Source of the DNA: a virus
Virus record (IMG/VR): IMGVR_UViG_3300023223_001311
Location: 1-39,270 of that record
Direction: 5' to 3' (one strand)
Length of the DNA stretch: 39,270 bases
The translations under genes were made by a program, and so were the position numbers. Under the pieces are notes generated by a model. It saw nothing but the letters and a program-made list of their open reading frames with translations, was not told the DNA's origin and did no database searches. Shown piece by piece: positions 15,765-22,499 of this stretch; the stretch's first letter is position 1, and each line of letters opens with the position of its first letter.

Positions 15765-17360
15765 ATGGCTGTCTACGAGGTCACGACCGACCAGGGAACG
15801 TTTGAAATCGAAACCGATGAGATAATTTCGCAAACGCCAGCGGGACAAGCACGCCTTCAGCAACTCGTCATAGAGTCGCAACGGCAAGCAGCATTGCCGC
15901 AAGTAGAATCGATCGCACGGGCGCGGCCTGAAACACGTCTCCAGGGATCTCTTGATCCGACAGCGCTCACGCGCAGCATGAGTATCCCAGAGCAACTTCA
16001 AGCTATGGCGGCTGGCGTGTTTCGGAAATCTCCGTCAGGGCCAACCACGACACTATCACGTATCTTTCGTAAAGAAGGGCCGCAAACGTTCGCAGAAGGG
16101 CTTGAATCTCTCGGCCCTGTGGGCGAAACGGGTGCGACGAGTGGCGGGGAAATGATAGGGCAGCGACTTGGCATTGTCGCAGGGGCTCCCTTTGGGCCTG
16201 CAGGGGTTGCCATAGGGAGCGCGCTTGGTGGTGCGACAGGAGCAACAGCAGGGCTTGCCGCTGAACGCCTGGCGACAGAAGGACAATTGCCTTCTGTCAG
16301 CGAAATGGGAACAGAGTTTGGTATGTCTCTTGTGCCTGAAGTGGCAGAACCGCTACTGAAACGCTTCGGTCGTGGACTTGTCCGGCGGACACCGGCAGCG
16401 CAGGTCATACGGAGGGAAGCAGCAACTGAGCTTGCACGTGATATTCCGCGTCGTGTTTTCCAACCGCAGACGCGTCAGGAGGTAGGGGCCGTGTTTAATG
16501 AGGTCCGTGAGTCTGGGGTACGGTTTGACTTGAGCACGGTGTCGGACAGCGTAGCCGACCTGACTCAAGGGCAGACCGATGAACTTTTACGCAATATACG
16601 GCGACTTGATAGGAATCACGGAACCGGAGGACGTTGGCAAGCTTTAGTTCAAGGAATTGTGGACGATAGCACAGGGTCCCATGATATGGGAGACTTGCAG
16701 GCGCTGCATAGCGCAATACGTGAACGTCTTGAGAACGTTCAGTCTTTTGAATTGCGGCAACTGCTACTAGATTTCAACGATGATATTGATACGGCTATTT
16801 TCCGCTCACCAACGTCAGAGGGTGGTGAAGTTGTGCGTAGACAATTAGCGGGGGCGCGCCGTGCTTGGGCACGATTACGGGGCGCTGAAGAATTGGGGGA
16901 AATGTTTGAAACCGCGATAGGGAGTACTTCAGACGCTCGTCGAGAATTGCTCAGCGTGGCAACTTTTTCCAATCAATTACGGCGTAACCGTACTCCGCTA
17001 GCGCGGGCCGTAAATAGAGCGCTAGACGCGACCCCAGGAGGACGAGACACATTTAATGCTTCGATGGAAGATGTCCGGCAGTTTTTCCGTGTGATTGAAA
17101 CTCCGCTAGCTTCTGATGTCGCTGGGCTCGCACGGGCGCCACTTGTTGGAGGCATCATGCGTGAAATTAGCGATCAAATGCTTGAAGATCCTGCAGAAGT
17201 TAGCCGTCTCATGCGCCCGCTGATTACTGAAGCGCGAGCGGTTGTGCGCGCTCCCGACAAGGCACTTCCGGCTGGCAAGTTGGCGGCCATTGTCAATCTG
17301 TTACGCCGGGCGTTTTTTCCACAAGGGAAACAGGAAGGAATTACCTCGCTTGCACCTTAG
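15765..17360 (+). CDS. DNA-ejection / internal virion protein (P22 gp16-like position)
   Basis: 531 aa. The N-terminus MAVYEVTTDQGTFEIETDE is a small beta element seen at the start of many phage internal virion proteins. Residues about 127-168 are a Gly/Ala-rich hydrophobic stretch (AGAPFGPAGVAIGSALGGAT) with GxxxG spacing that could insert into the host membrane. The rest is helical and Arg/Glu-rich, with possible coiled coils. Third of the three ejection genes, starting 3 nt after the previous stop. Its last 20 bases overlap a minus-strand gene. Confidence 0.7.
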   Translation: MAVYEVTTDQGTFEIETDEIISQTPAGQARLQQLVIESQRQAALPQVESIARARPETRLQGSLDPTALTRSMSIPEQLQAMAAGVFRKSPSGPTTTLSRIFRKEGPQTFAEGLESLGPVGETGATSGGEMIGQRLGIVAGAPFGPAGVAIGSALGGATGATAGLAAERLATEGQLPSVSEMGTEFGMSLVPEVAEPLLKRFGRGLVRRTPAAQVIRREAATELARDIPRRVFQPQTRQEVGAVFNEVRESGVRFDLSTVSDSVADLTQGQTDELLRNIRRLDRNHGTGGRWQALVQGIVDDSTGSHDMGDLQALHSAIRERLENVQSFELRQLLLDFNDDIDTAIFRSPTSEGGEVVRRQLAGARRAWARLRGAEELGEMFETAIGSTSDARRELLSVATFSNQLRRNRTPLARAVNRALDATPGGRDTFNASMEDVRQFFRVIETPLASDVAGLARAPLVGGIMREISDQMLEDPAEVSRLMRPLITEARAVVRAPDKALPAGKLAAIVNLLRRAFFPQGKQEGITSLAP

Positions 17361-17490
17361 TAGTGTCCTCCTGGAAAAAGGAGGCAAGGTAGCTTAGAAA
17401 AGCAATTCCTACGGGTACGCCGACAACCCAAGCGCCCACAATGAGCAGGTTGGTCGTCGTCAGCCAGATCCAGAGGTCAACGAGCGTCAT
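17341..17490 (-). CDS. 49-aa membrane protein, holin-like size
   Basis: Minus-strand ATG 17490 with GGAAAGG 8 nt upstream. It begins MTLVDLWIWLTTTNLLIVGA and runs into a second hydrophobic stretch before a charged C-terminus (FFQEDTTKVQAR), giving one long or two short membrane spans. It runs antisense into the last 20 bases of the ejection gene. Its ATGA overlaps the stop of a small RHH-like frame, suggesting a two-gene unit. Lysis, superinfection exclusion or an orphan gene are possible. Confidence 0.5.
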   Translation of the reverse strand: MTLVDLWIWLTTTNLLIVGAWVVGVPVGIAFLSYLASFFQEDTTKVQAR

Positions 17491-17651
17491 GAGCGGGGCC
17501 TTTCCTGGGTTTTTATCTCCCACCAGTGAGCGGGGCCATGGCGGAGAAGCCGTTCGAGCACGGCGCTTTGGGACATGCCGCTTACGTCGGCCAATTGCCG
17601 GAGAATGGTTTTTGCTTCAACCGTGAGCACGCATAGCGCGGTATACGTCAA
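17487..17651 (-). CDS. RHH-like frame, start uncertain (possible relic)
   Basis: An open frame on the minus strand reads TYTALCVLTVEAKTILRQLA, then DVSGMSQSAVLERLLRH, then a Trp-containing tail. Strand-helix-helix spacing fits the CopG/ribbon-helix-helix fold. No ATG begins the domain; a TTG at 17651 or GTG further in would have to serve, and neither has an SD. The stop overlaps the ATG of the membrane gene as ATGA, which argues that the frame was once translated. It is either a short regulator with an unusual start or a truncated copy of an RHH gene. Confidence 0.35.
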   Translation of the reverse strand: MTYTALCVLTVEAKTILRQLADVSGMSQSAVLERLLRHGPAHWWEIKTQERPRS

Positions 17652-17662
17652 GGTAGGTGCCT

Positions 17663-18364
17663 ATGGTCACCACGCTGCTCCAGCCGTTTTTTCGCTATCG
17701 AGTATTTAACGTCAACGGCGATCCTGGCGCGTTTTTCAAGTTGAAAACCTTTGTCGCAGGCACCGTTGACACGCCGAAAGCCACCTTTCAAGACTTTGAG
17801 GGATTGGTAGCGAACACGAATCCAGTTATTTTCAATGCGGTGGGCGAGGCCGAAATCCACTGGGCAACCGACGGGTTGTACAAGATTGACCTTCTCGACT
17901 CCCTCGACAACCTGCAATCGACTGAAGACAACTACGGGTCGACGTCCGCAACGGGCCAGGAGAGCCCCAACCGGCAGGGCAAAGAAAAGACGGTCCGCCT
18001 CACCGCCACCAGTGGCGATACCATCCTATCGGGGACCGGTGCGGACAGTCCTCTCGGCATCTTCCCAGCGGGGTCTGTCCCCTATGGCGCGCTCCTGTCC
18101 GTGGAAACGAGCTTTGGCAATGGGCAGGGGCTCACGGGCTTGACCGTGGGGACGTCGAGAGTGACGGATGTGTACGGCCGGGGCATTGCACGCTTGGCTG
18201 GGACACCAACAACGCCCGCCGTCTACACGAGCTATAATCCGGCGCCGGTCCCGAGCCTGACCGACGTGGTCATACGAGCCGAGGGCGGGCCGTTTGATGG
18301 CACAGGCAGCCTGTTGGTCACAGTATTTTATGAAGAACAATTCGCGGTGGTTACGCTCCCCTAA
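17663..18364 (+). CDS. Tail fibre/spike head-binding protein
   Basis: 233 aa. The N-terminal domain reads PFFRYRVFNVNGDPGAFFKL, then TFVAGTVDTPKATFQDFEG, then NTNPVIFNAVGEAEIHWATD, then GLYKIDLLDS. This is the widespread phage fibre head-binding pattern (NGxPLxxG...aGT.tp..tY.D..G....NPVvLd..Ge..iwl..G.Yk..l.D). The C-terminal half is a beta sandwich. ATG 17663 is preferred (AGGTAGG upstream); a GTG two codons earlier is possible. It attaches to the tail and probably carries or precedes the tailspike. Confidence 0.75.
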   Translation: MVTTLLQPFFRYRVFNVNGDPGAFFKLKTFVAGTVDTPKATFQDFEGLVANTNPVIFNAVGEAEIHWATDGLYKIDLLDSLDNLQSTEDNYGSTSATGQESPNRQGKEKTVRLTATSGDTILSGTGADSPLGIFPAGSVPYGALLSVETSFGNGQGLTGLTVGTSRVTDVYGRGIARLAGTPTTPAVYTSYNPAPVPSLTDVVIRAEGGPFDGTGSLLVTVFYEEQFAVVTLP

Positions 18365-18397
18365 CGTCCCAACCGGGTTTCTAAAGAAAGCACCGCC

Positions 18398-20362
18398 ATG
18401 CCCAATGACCATAATCTTCCCAGCTCGACTGAGGAGCAACGCGCCCGCGATGCCGACGCGCATGATCCCTGGATAACCCGTGGGGGTGTGCCCGACGTGC
18501 CGGTGTCGTCTCTGACACTTCCTGCGTGGGCAACGTCTGCCTATGTCCTGGGAGGCGTCGAGAGTATTTTTGTGGAACAACCTGCTGTCAGCGTGGTGCT
18601 TGCGGACGTCGCAGGTATGCATTGGATTGCCCTGCATGCCAGCACCGTGGACGCGGTGGCAGGCTGGACACGTCCGACCTTCGGCTCGCATTATCTGCTG
18701 CAAGTCTCTGCGACACGTCCCGTTGATCCCGCGGGGGGTCTCGTCATCGGTGCGGCGACTGTTGCGGCGAGTATTATCACGACGGTGGGAGGCTATGGGA
18801 CGCGCCGGGTGACGACCACGCAGACGATTCCCTACGATCAGCAATGGAACGATCCCGTCCACATCCAGCCTGCTGGGCTTTTGGATGTCGACGCGGGCAT
18901 TACCTTAACGATCAATGGCGTGTTGACGGCGCCCCCGCAGCAGATTTTTACCGGAAGTGGCGTGGTAGAGTTTGGTCCAGGCGCTACTACCGAGCTGTAC
19001 ATTGAATGGTGGGGCGGCAAAGCGGACAACTCCACTGATAACACCGCAGCCTTTGCGGCAGTGATTGCCAACATGATCGCTCGCCCGGCGCATCTCCAGT
19101 TGCTGGAAGGGACGTATTTGACTGGGCCTATCGACTTCACGAATCTTACAGACTGTTCAGTCTTTGGCAAAGGCTACCGCTCGACGGTCATCCTGGCGAA
19201 TGTCGGCGGGACCAACTTTATGACGTTTGGCACAGCCATTGCTGTGCCCTTTCGGGTGTGGCGGTGCCGGTTTGGGGGGTTCAGGATCGAGGGGGATATC
19301 CATACCTATACCAACGCGGGCCTCCGTCTCAACATGCAAGAATCGTATTTTTCCAATCTATATATTTCAGGCTTTGATACCCAGGTGTCTATCGAGGCAG
19401 GGGCGATCAACACGTGGGATGAAGTGCATCAGTCGCAATTTAGCACCAATGGCACGGTATTTATCACCAATGCGTCGGGGGTGAATGTATGGCGAATGCG
19501 CAACGGAACAGTACTTGGCCCGAACCCTGAAGGAGCCTCGACAGGCTTTAGCCTGCACGGGGTCAAGGCGTGTTTTATTGAAGGATACGTATTTGAACGC
19601 CTAGATATAGGCGTTCGTGCTCGGCTTGGAAACTCAATCAATGTGCATGCCAGCTATTTTGAGGATTGTAATCGAGGCATTCAAACAGGCGACACGTCTT
19701 CCGAGGGCGTGGGCTCGGCCATGAACATAATAGGCAGTTTCTTTACCAGGTGTGAACTCTTTGCCATCGACTGGGATACGGTCAATAAGTTTCGGGTCAT
19801 TAATGTGCAAGGATGTTTTTTCTTAGAAGACTCAGCGCTCGGGGTTCCCTCTGGGAATACCGCGAGGATAGGTGCAGTGCAGGGAGTTTGGGAAGGCAAC
19901 GACATCAAGGACAACGCCGGGGGGACGTTAAAAGGCGTCATCGCGGCCGATACGCTCACCAGGCTGCGTTATGAGGATGAGGGGACGGAATGGTTCGGGC
20001 TGGGAGTGGTGGGTGTGCGACAAACAACGTATGTCGATCCCATGCCTACGGGGACGCCAGGGGCCAATCTGCTGCGCCTGCCGAAAAATGGCGTGGGCTT
20101 CGTCATCCAGGCTACACAAAGGCTGTCGGCCTCTGATACCGCAGTCTCCACGGACTTTGTCACGATTGATTCGGCGGGAGTATTGACCAGATCAAACATC
20201 TCAACTGTTGGGGCACCTATGGGCATTGTGTATGAGGTAACCGCGCCCTCTCCCATCATTCTGCGTGCCTTTTCGACAAACACAGCACAGATGAACTTCA
20301 TTATCCAAGGCACCTTTGATACGCCGGTCACTCAGGCGTTTATGCCCCAGGGGGTGTTCTAG
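18398..20362 (+). CDS. Tailspike with pectate-lyase-like beta-helix
   Basis: 654 aa. Residues 1-190 form an adaptor with beta segments. YIEWWGGKADNSTDNTAAFA (about 202-221) is the classic opening of a right-handed beta-helix tailspike, followed by rungs such as CSVFGKGYRSTVILANVG, FRIEGDIHTYTNAGLRL and VHASYFEDCNRGIQTGD. The last 130 residues (after RYEDEGTEWFG) are a C-terminal beta domain, probably for trimerisation. Expected to recognise and cleave or modify host surface glycan; catalytic acids cannot be fixed by eye. Last gene of the plus-strand late block. A minus-strand frame overlaps its 3' end. Confidence 0.8.
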   Translation: MPNDHNLPSSTEEQRARDADAHDPWITRGGVPDVPVSSLTLPAWATSAYVLGGVESIFVEQPAVSVVLADVAGMHWIALHASTVDAVAGWTRPTFGSHYLLQVSATRPVDPAGGLVIGAATVAASIITTVGGYGTRRVTTTQTIPYDQQWNDPVHIQPAGLLDVDAGITLTINGVLTAPPQQIFTGSGVVEFGPGATTELYIEWWGGKADNSTDNTAAFAAVIANMIARPAHLQLLEGTYLTGPIDFTNLTDCSVFGKGYRSTVILANVGGTNFMTFGTAIAVPFRVWRCRFGGFRIEGDIHTYTNAGLRLNMQESYFSNLYISGFDTQVSIEAGAINTWDEVHQSQFSTNGTVFITNASGVNVWRMRNGTVLGPNPEGASTGFSLHGVKACFIEGYVFERLDIGVRARLGNSINVHASYFEDCNRGIQTGDTSSEGVGSAMNIIGSFFTRCELFAIDWDTVNKFRVINVQGCFFLEDSALGVPSGNTARIGAVQGVWEGNDIKDNAGGTLKGVIAADTLTRLRYEDEGTEWFGLGVVGVRQTTYVDPMPTGTPGANLLRLPKNGVGFVIQATQRLSASDTAVSTDFVTIDSAGVLTRSNISTVGAPMGIVYEVTAPSPIILRAFSTNTAQMNFIIQGTFDTPVTQAFMPQGVF

Positions 20363-20449
20363 AGGCGCCCTCTCCAGGTTCTTACGCAGCAGCCGGGTGA
20401 AGAGTATCCAGGCGAGCCCGATGAGCACGGGCTCAATGAGAGCTATCAT
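20201..20449 (-). CDS. Small membrane protein reading antisense into tailspike
   Basis: Strong start: GGGAGGA 6-7 nt before ATG 20449, inside the 22-bp GC repeat. The first 29 residues (MIALIEPVLIGLAWILFTRL, then LRKNLERAP) are a membrane helix with a basic tail. From 20362 the frame continues antisense through the tailspike end to a stop at 20201, adding about 53 residues of poor quality. The gene may have lost its original stop when the spike cassette joined here. Last cistron of the minus-strand RHH operon. Confidence 0.45.
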   Translation of the reverse strand: MIALIEPVLIGLAWILFTRLLRKNLERAPLEHPLGHKRLSDRRIKGALDNEVHLCCVCRKGTQNDGRGRGYLIHNAHRCPNS

Positions 20450-20455
20450 GTTCTT

Positions 20456-20477
20456 CCTCCCGCCGCGCCGGGGCGGC
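20456..20477 (-). repeat. 22-bp GC-rich SD cassette, copy 1
   Basis: On the minus strand, GCCGCCCCGGCGCGG then CGGGAGG. It begins with the G of the upstream TAG stop and supplies the SD of the next gene. CCGCC and GGCGG within it can pair. Confidence 0.85.
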
Positions 20478-20704
20478 TACGTATCCGCCCGGTCCCGTTG
20501 TCCCTGGTACGCGATATAGTCTACGTTGGCATTGCTGTCTTTCCTCAGAGCATACGGAGTAGCGAGCCGGTGCCGTTCTTGAAACGCGCGGTCGAAGTAC
20601 CAAACCCACGGACTGTCTTTGTAGATCCTGAGATACGCAAAGAGAGGCCAGTCAGCACACGTGAGGCGCGGGATCTCTTGCTCTAGCGCGTCGTGCAATG
20701 TCAT
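20477..20704 (-). CDS. Hypothetical 75-aa protein
   Basis: Begins MTLHDALEQEIPRLTCADWP at ATG 20704, with GGGAGG of repeat copy 2 about 4 nt upstream. Aromatic-rich middle (FAYLRIYKDSPWVWYFDRAF), basic end. No transmembrane segment and no family recognised. It lies between the NUDIX and membrane genes and shares their SD cassette. Confidence 0.6.
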   Translation of the reverse strand: MTLHDALEQEIPRLTCADWPLFAYLRIYKDSPWVWYFDRAFQERHRLATPYALRKDSNANVDYIAYQGQRDRADT

Positions 20705-20708
20705 TTTC

Positions 20709-20730
20709 CCTCCCGCCGCGCCGGGGCGGC
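20709..20730 (-). repeat. 22-bp GC-rich SD cassette, copy 2
   Basis: Identical to copies 1 and 3. It lies 6 nt after the NUDIX stop and provides the SD of the 75-aa gene. Confidence 0.85.
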
Positions 20731-20736
20731 TTCCGA

Positions 20737-21264
20737 TCAATGCTTTAGATACCCCTGTAACCGTGCAACCAGCATGCCTACTAATGGATCAGGGGAGGAC
20801 CATACGGGATTCATGGTCCACATAATGCTTGCCTCGGCTTCCAAGCGAGAGCCATCGCCTTCGGCTTCTCCAGGATCGATTCCCGTAACGTCCGCGCCAT
20901 ACAGATAGTAAATTGTATCGGTCGATTTTGTCCCTCGACATTCTCCAAGGGTATGGAGTTTCGTGAGATGTCGATACCCAGATTCTTCTCGTATTTCGAC
21001 CCACAGGGTCTGTATGGGCGTGCTGTCCTTCTCCACGCCGCCAGTCAAGGCACTCGGGATCGGTGTATCGACGGCCCAGCAAGGCGTACATTCACACCGT
21101 AAGCCGTACTCAACTCCCGACTCAATGTATCGAAACAACAATACAGCAATGATTTCTCCCCTACACCGCTCTTCATGGCTGAAAACATAACCATTGATGC
21201 CGCGTTCTGGCACACAGACCCGTTTGAGACTGAGCCATTCATTGTGATAAAGCGTTTCGATCAT
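20737..21264 (-). CDS. NUDIX-family protein with degenerate Nudix box
   Basis: 175 aa from ATG 21264 (MIETLYHNEWLSLKRV), SD GGGAGG in repeat copy 3. The fold signature is clear: GEIIAVLLFRYIESGVEYGL strands, SALTGGVE, then WVEIREESGY in place of the canonical REUXEEXGU, then TLGECRGTKSTDTIYYLYG. The box is one residue short, the REU Arg is Val, and the first metal-binding Glu (GX5E) is not where expected, though REESG is kept. Typical members hydrolyse nucleoside diphosphates linked to another group (dNTP, ADP-ribose, NAD or cap-like substrates). Here it may be an altered enzyme or a binding protein. Confidence 0.7.
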   Translation of the reverse strand: MIETLYHNEWLSLKRVCVPERGINGYVFSHEERCRGEIIAVLLFRYIESGVEYGLRCECTPCWAVDTPIPSALTGGVEKDSTPIQTLWVEIREESGYRHLTKLHTLGECRGTKSTDTIYYLYGADVTGIDPGEAEGDGSRLEAEASIMWTMNPVWSSPDPLVGMLVARLQGYLKH

Positions 21265-21422
21265 TGTGCCCCCTCCCGCCGCGCCGGGGCGGCTTGTGTC
21301 CCCAGGCACGTCTTCCCCATGGGGTTGGTGTGCAGCCACAGCGTCCCAGACAGATTGCCGGGCACACTGCCTCGGCCACACAGCGGGCACCGCCAGAGTG
21401 TGAGCCCCGATGGAAGCGTCAT
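21261..21422 (-). CDS. 53-aa zinc-ribbon peptide
   Basis: ATG 21422 overlaps the RHH stop (ATGA), and its own TGA overlaps the NUDIX ATG. It begins MTLPSGLTLWRCPLCGRGSV and has a third Cys near residue 39. Its last residues (AAPARREG) are encoded by repeat copy 3. Function not recognised; possibly a small regulator, or a spacer cistron that couples RHH and NUDIX translation. Confidence 0.5.
   Translation of the reverse strand: MTLPSGLTLWRCPLCGRGSVPGNLSGTLWLHTNPMGKTCLGTQAAPARREGAQ
21272..21293 (-). repeat. 22-bp GC-rich SD cassette, copy 3 (coding)
   Basis: Same 22 bp as copies 1 and 2, but here in frame, encoding AAPARREG at the end of the zinc-ribbon peptide while giving the NUDIX SD. Confidence 0.85.
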
Positions 21423-21613
21423 GCTGTTCCCTCCCGCCGCGCCCGCGTGGCTTTTGCTGTGAGCTGGGTCAGATAGAGTCGTAATGCGTGTTCGATGACT
21501 CGTCGCGTGCTCAGGCGCGTCTCCTTCTTTATGCGCTTCAGCCGCGCTAGCCCTATAGGTGTCAGTCGCACAGTCGTACGGTGTACAATTGCCTCATCTA
21601 TGGCCATGCCCAT
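21419..21613 (-). CDS. Ribbon-helix-helix regulator
   Basis: About 64 aa, with start candidates ATG 21622, 21613 or 21607. 21613 is favoured because AGGA is 9 nt upstream, while 21622 abuts it. HRTTVRLTPIGLARLKRIKK is a beta strand plus helix A, and LSTRRVIEHALRLYLTQL is helix B: a CopG/Arc-type DNA-binding fold. The C-terminus ATRARREG is encoded by diverged repeat copy 4. First gene of the minus operon, preceded by a sigma70-like promoter with repeated GTATGCCA sites, so autoregulation is likely. Confidence 0.7.
   Translation of the reverse strand: MGMAIDEAIVHRTTVRLTPIGLARLKRIKKETRLSTRRVIEHALRLYLTQLTAKATRARREGTA
21430..21451 (-). repeat. 22-bp GC-rich SD cassette, copy 4 (diverged)
   Basis: Three mismatches to copies 1-3. 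It codes the end of the RHH protein and provides the SD for the zinc-ribbon peptide. Confidence 0.7.
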
Positions 21614-21629
21614 ATCATCCATTCCTAGG

Positions 21630-21672
21630 GTATGCCAAAAAAATATGTCGATTCATTGATGAAAGTATGCCA
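21630..21672. promoter_or_regulatory. Candidate RHH operator: two GTATGCCA sites
   Basis: GTATGCCA occurs at 21630-21637 and 21665-21672, 35 bp apart, on the same strand. The second overlaps the -10 of the minus promoter. Confidence 0.4.
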
Positions 21673-21693
21673 TATTTTCCTTGTGAACGTCAA
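21664..21693 (-). promoter_or_regulatory. Sigma70-like promoter of the RHH-NUDIX operon
   Basis: Minus strand: TTGACG (21693-21688), an 18-nt spacer, then CATACT (21669-21664). Places transcription start about 40 nt before the RHH gene. Confidence 0.55.
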
Positions 21694-21709
21694 GCGAAGG
21701 CTGTAAGAT
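21681..21709 (+). promoter_or_regulatory. Weak sigma70-like promoter for the early helicase operon
   Basis: TTGTGA (21681-21686), 17-nt spacer, TAAGAT (21704-21709). It overlaps the -35 of the divergent promoter. Confidence 0.35.
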
Positions 21710-21759
21710 TTTGGCAGAGTGGATTGACGGGAGACAGGAAAACCAGGAGGACGCACTGT

Positions 21760-21996
21760 ATGAGCCTGCATGAGGGATACGCTTTGTTTGCCCACGATGC
21801 GGCGGACCTACTTTTTCAGTGGAACCAAGTGGGCGACGGCACACTGGCAACGCATGAAGTCATTGCCCGGCTGTGGGAACTGGCCGAGTTCTATGGGGCG
21901 GTGAGGTCAAGTGAAGCAGAAATTATGGCAATTACCCACGAAGTCCGTAAAGGGATCGCGGCTGAAGCGGAGGACAACGCGCATGCAACGGCCTAA
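21760..21996 (+). CDS. Hypothetical 78-aa helical protein
   Basis: Start ATG 21760 with AGGAGG 9 nt upstream. All helical and acidic: HEGYALFAHDAADLLFQWNQ, then ATHEVIARLWELAEFYGAV. First gene of the plus-strand early operon, divergent from the RHH operon. Overlaps the next gene by 14 nt. No family recognised. Confidence 0.65.
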   Translation: MSLHEGYALFAHDAADLLFQWNQVGDGTLATHEVIARLWELAEFYGAVRSSEAEIMAITHEVRKGIAAEAEDNAHATA

Positions 21997-22174
21997 CGTG
22001 ACTACCACGCAGGAATTTACCCTCCCTGTTCCGCTTGCCGCCTGGCTGGAAACGCTGGCGTGGCAATGGCATCTGACGGTAGGGGAGGTGCTAACCGAAT
22101 TGCTGGTGCCCGTGATGCAGCATCACCATCGAGAGGCGTTATATGAAAAGCTCGGCCACGACACAGCCCCCTGA
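21983..22174 (+). CDS. Hypothetical 63-aa protein
   Basis: ATG 21983 with GGAGG 9 nt upstream, inside the previous gene. EFTLPVPLAAWLETLAWQWH followed by LTVGEVLTELLVPVMQ gives strand-helix-helix spacing reminiscent of RHH proteins, but the strand is weak. Overlaps the next gene by 32 nt. Small early regulator or accessory protein. Confidence 0.55.
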   Translation: MQRPNVTTTQEFTLPVPLAAWLETLAWQWHLTVGEVLTELLVPVMQHHHREALYEKLGHDTAP

Positions 22175-22331
22175 CCTCCCTGGTCAAACCTTCTGGTGCG
22201 TGGTGTTTCATGCCACGCTAAAGAGCGAGGCGGCGTGCCCGCACGAACACGCCCCGGCGCGAGAACAGGTACTAGAAAGCGAGGCGCGGGCGGTGATGAA
22301 ACACCTTGCAAACTCTGAGACAGCAGGCTAA
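22143..22331 (+). CDS. Hypothetical 62-aa protein
   Basis: ATG 22143 with GAGAGG upstream, inside the previous gene. FWCVVFHATLKSEAACPHEH provides two Cys and three His that might bind metal; the C-terminal half is one amphipathic helix. Third of three overlapping small early genes. No family recognised. Confidence 0.55.
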   Translation: MKSSATTQPPDLPGQTFWCVVFHATLKSEAACPHEHAPAREQVLESEARAVMKHLANSETAG

Positions 22332-22366
22332 AGTAGGCAGGTGTGGGACACATGATAAGCAGGAAA

Positions 22367-22384
22367 GGCCGCCTTGCGGCGGCC
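22367..22384 (+). other. Strong hairpin before helicase gene
   Basis: GGCCGCC, loop TTGC, GGCGGCC: a perfect 7-bp stem in the 168-nt gap ahead of the helicase gene. There is no T-run, so it is not a typical intrinsic terminator. It may pause RNA polymerase or shield the mRNA end. The rest of the gap holds a weak promoter-like TTGCGG-17-TATACC at 22407-22435. Confidence 0.5.
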
Positions 22385-22499
22385 TCGGAGCGAACTATGA
22401 GGTTGATTGCGGGGAACAATCACACAAAGTATACCAGAGATATACAATCATAGCACGCTCTTTCTCTCCAAACACTTAGGCATGAGAAAGGGTATAGGC

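Noticed and set aside
22367-22384. Intrinsic terminator before the helicase gene
   Set aside because: Strong stem but no T-run, and the downstream gene belongs to the same operon direction.
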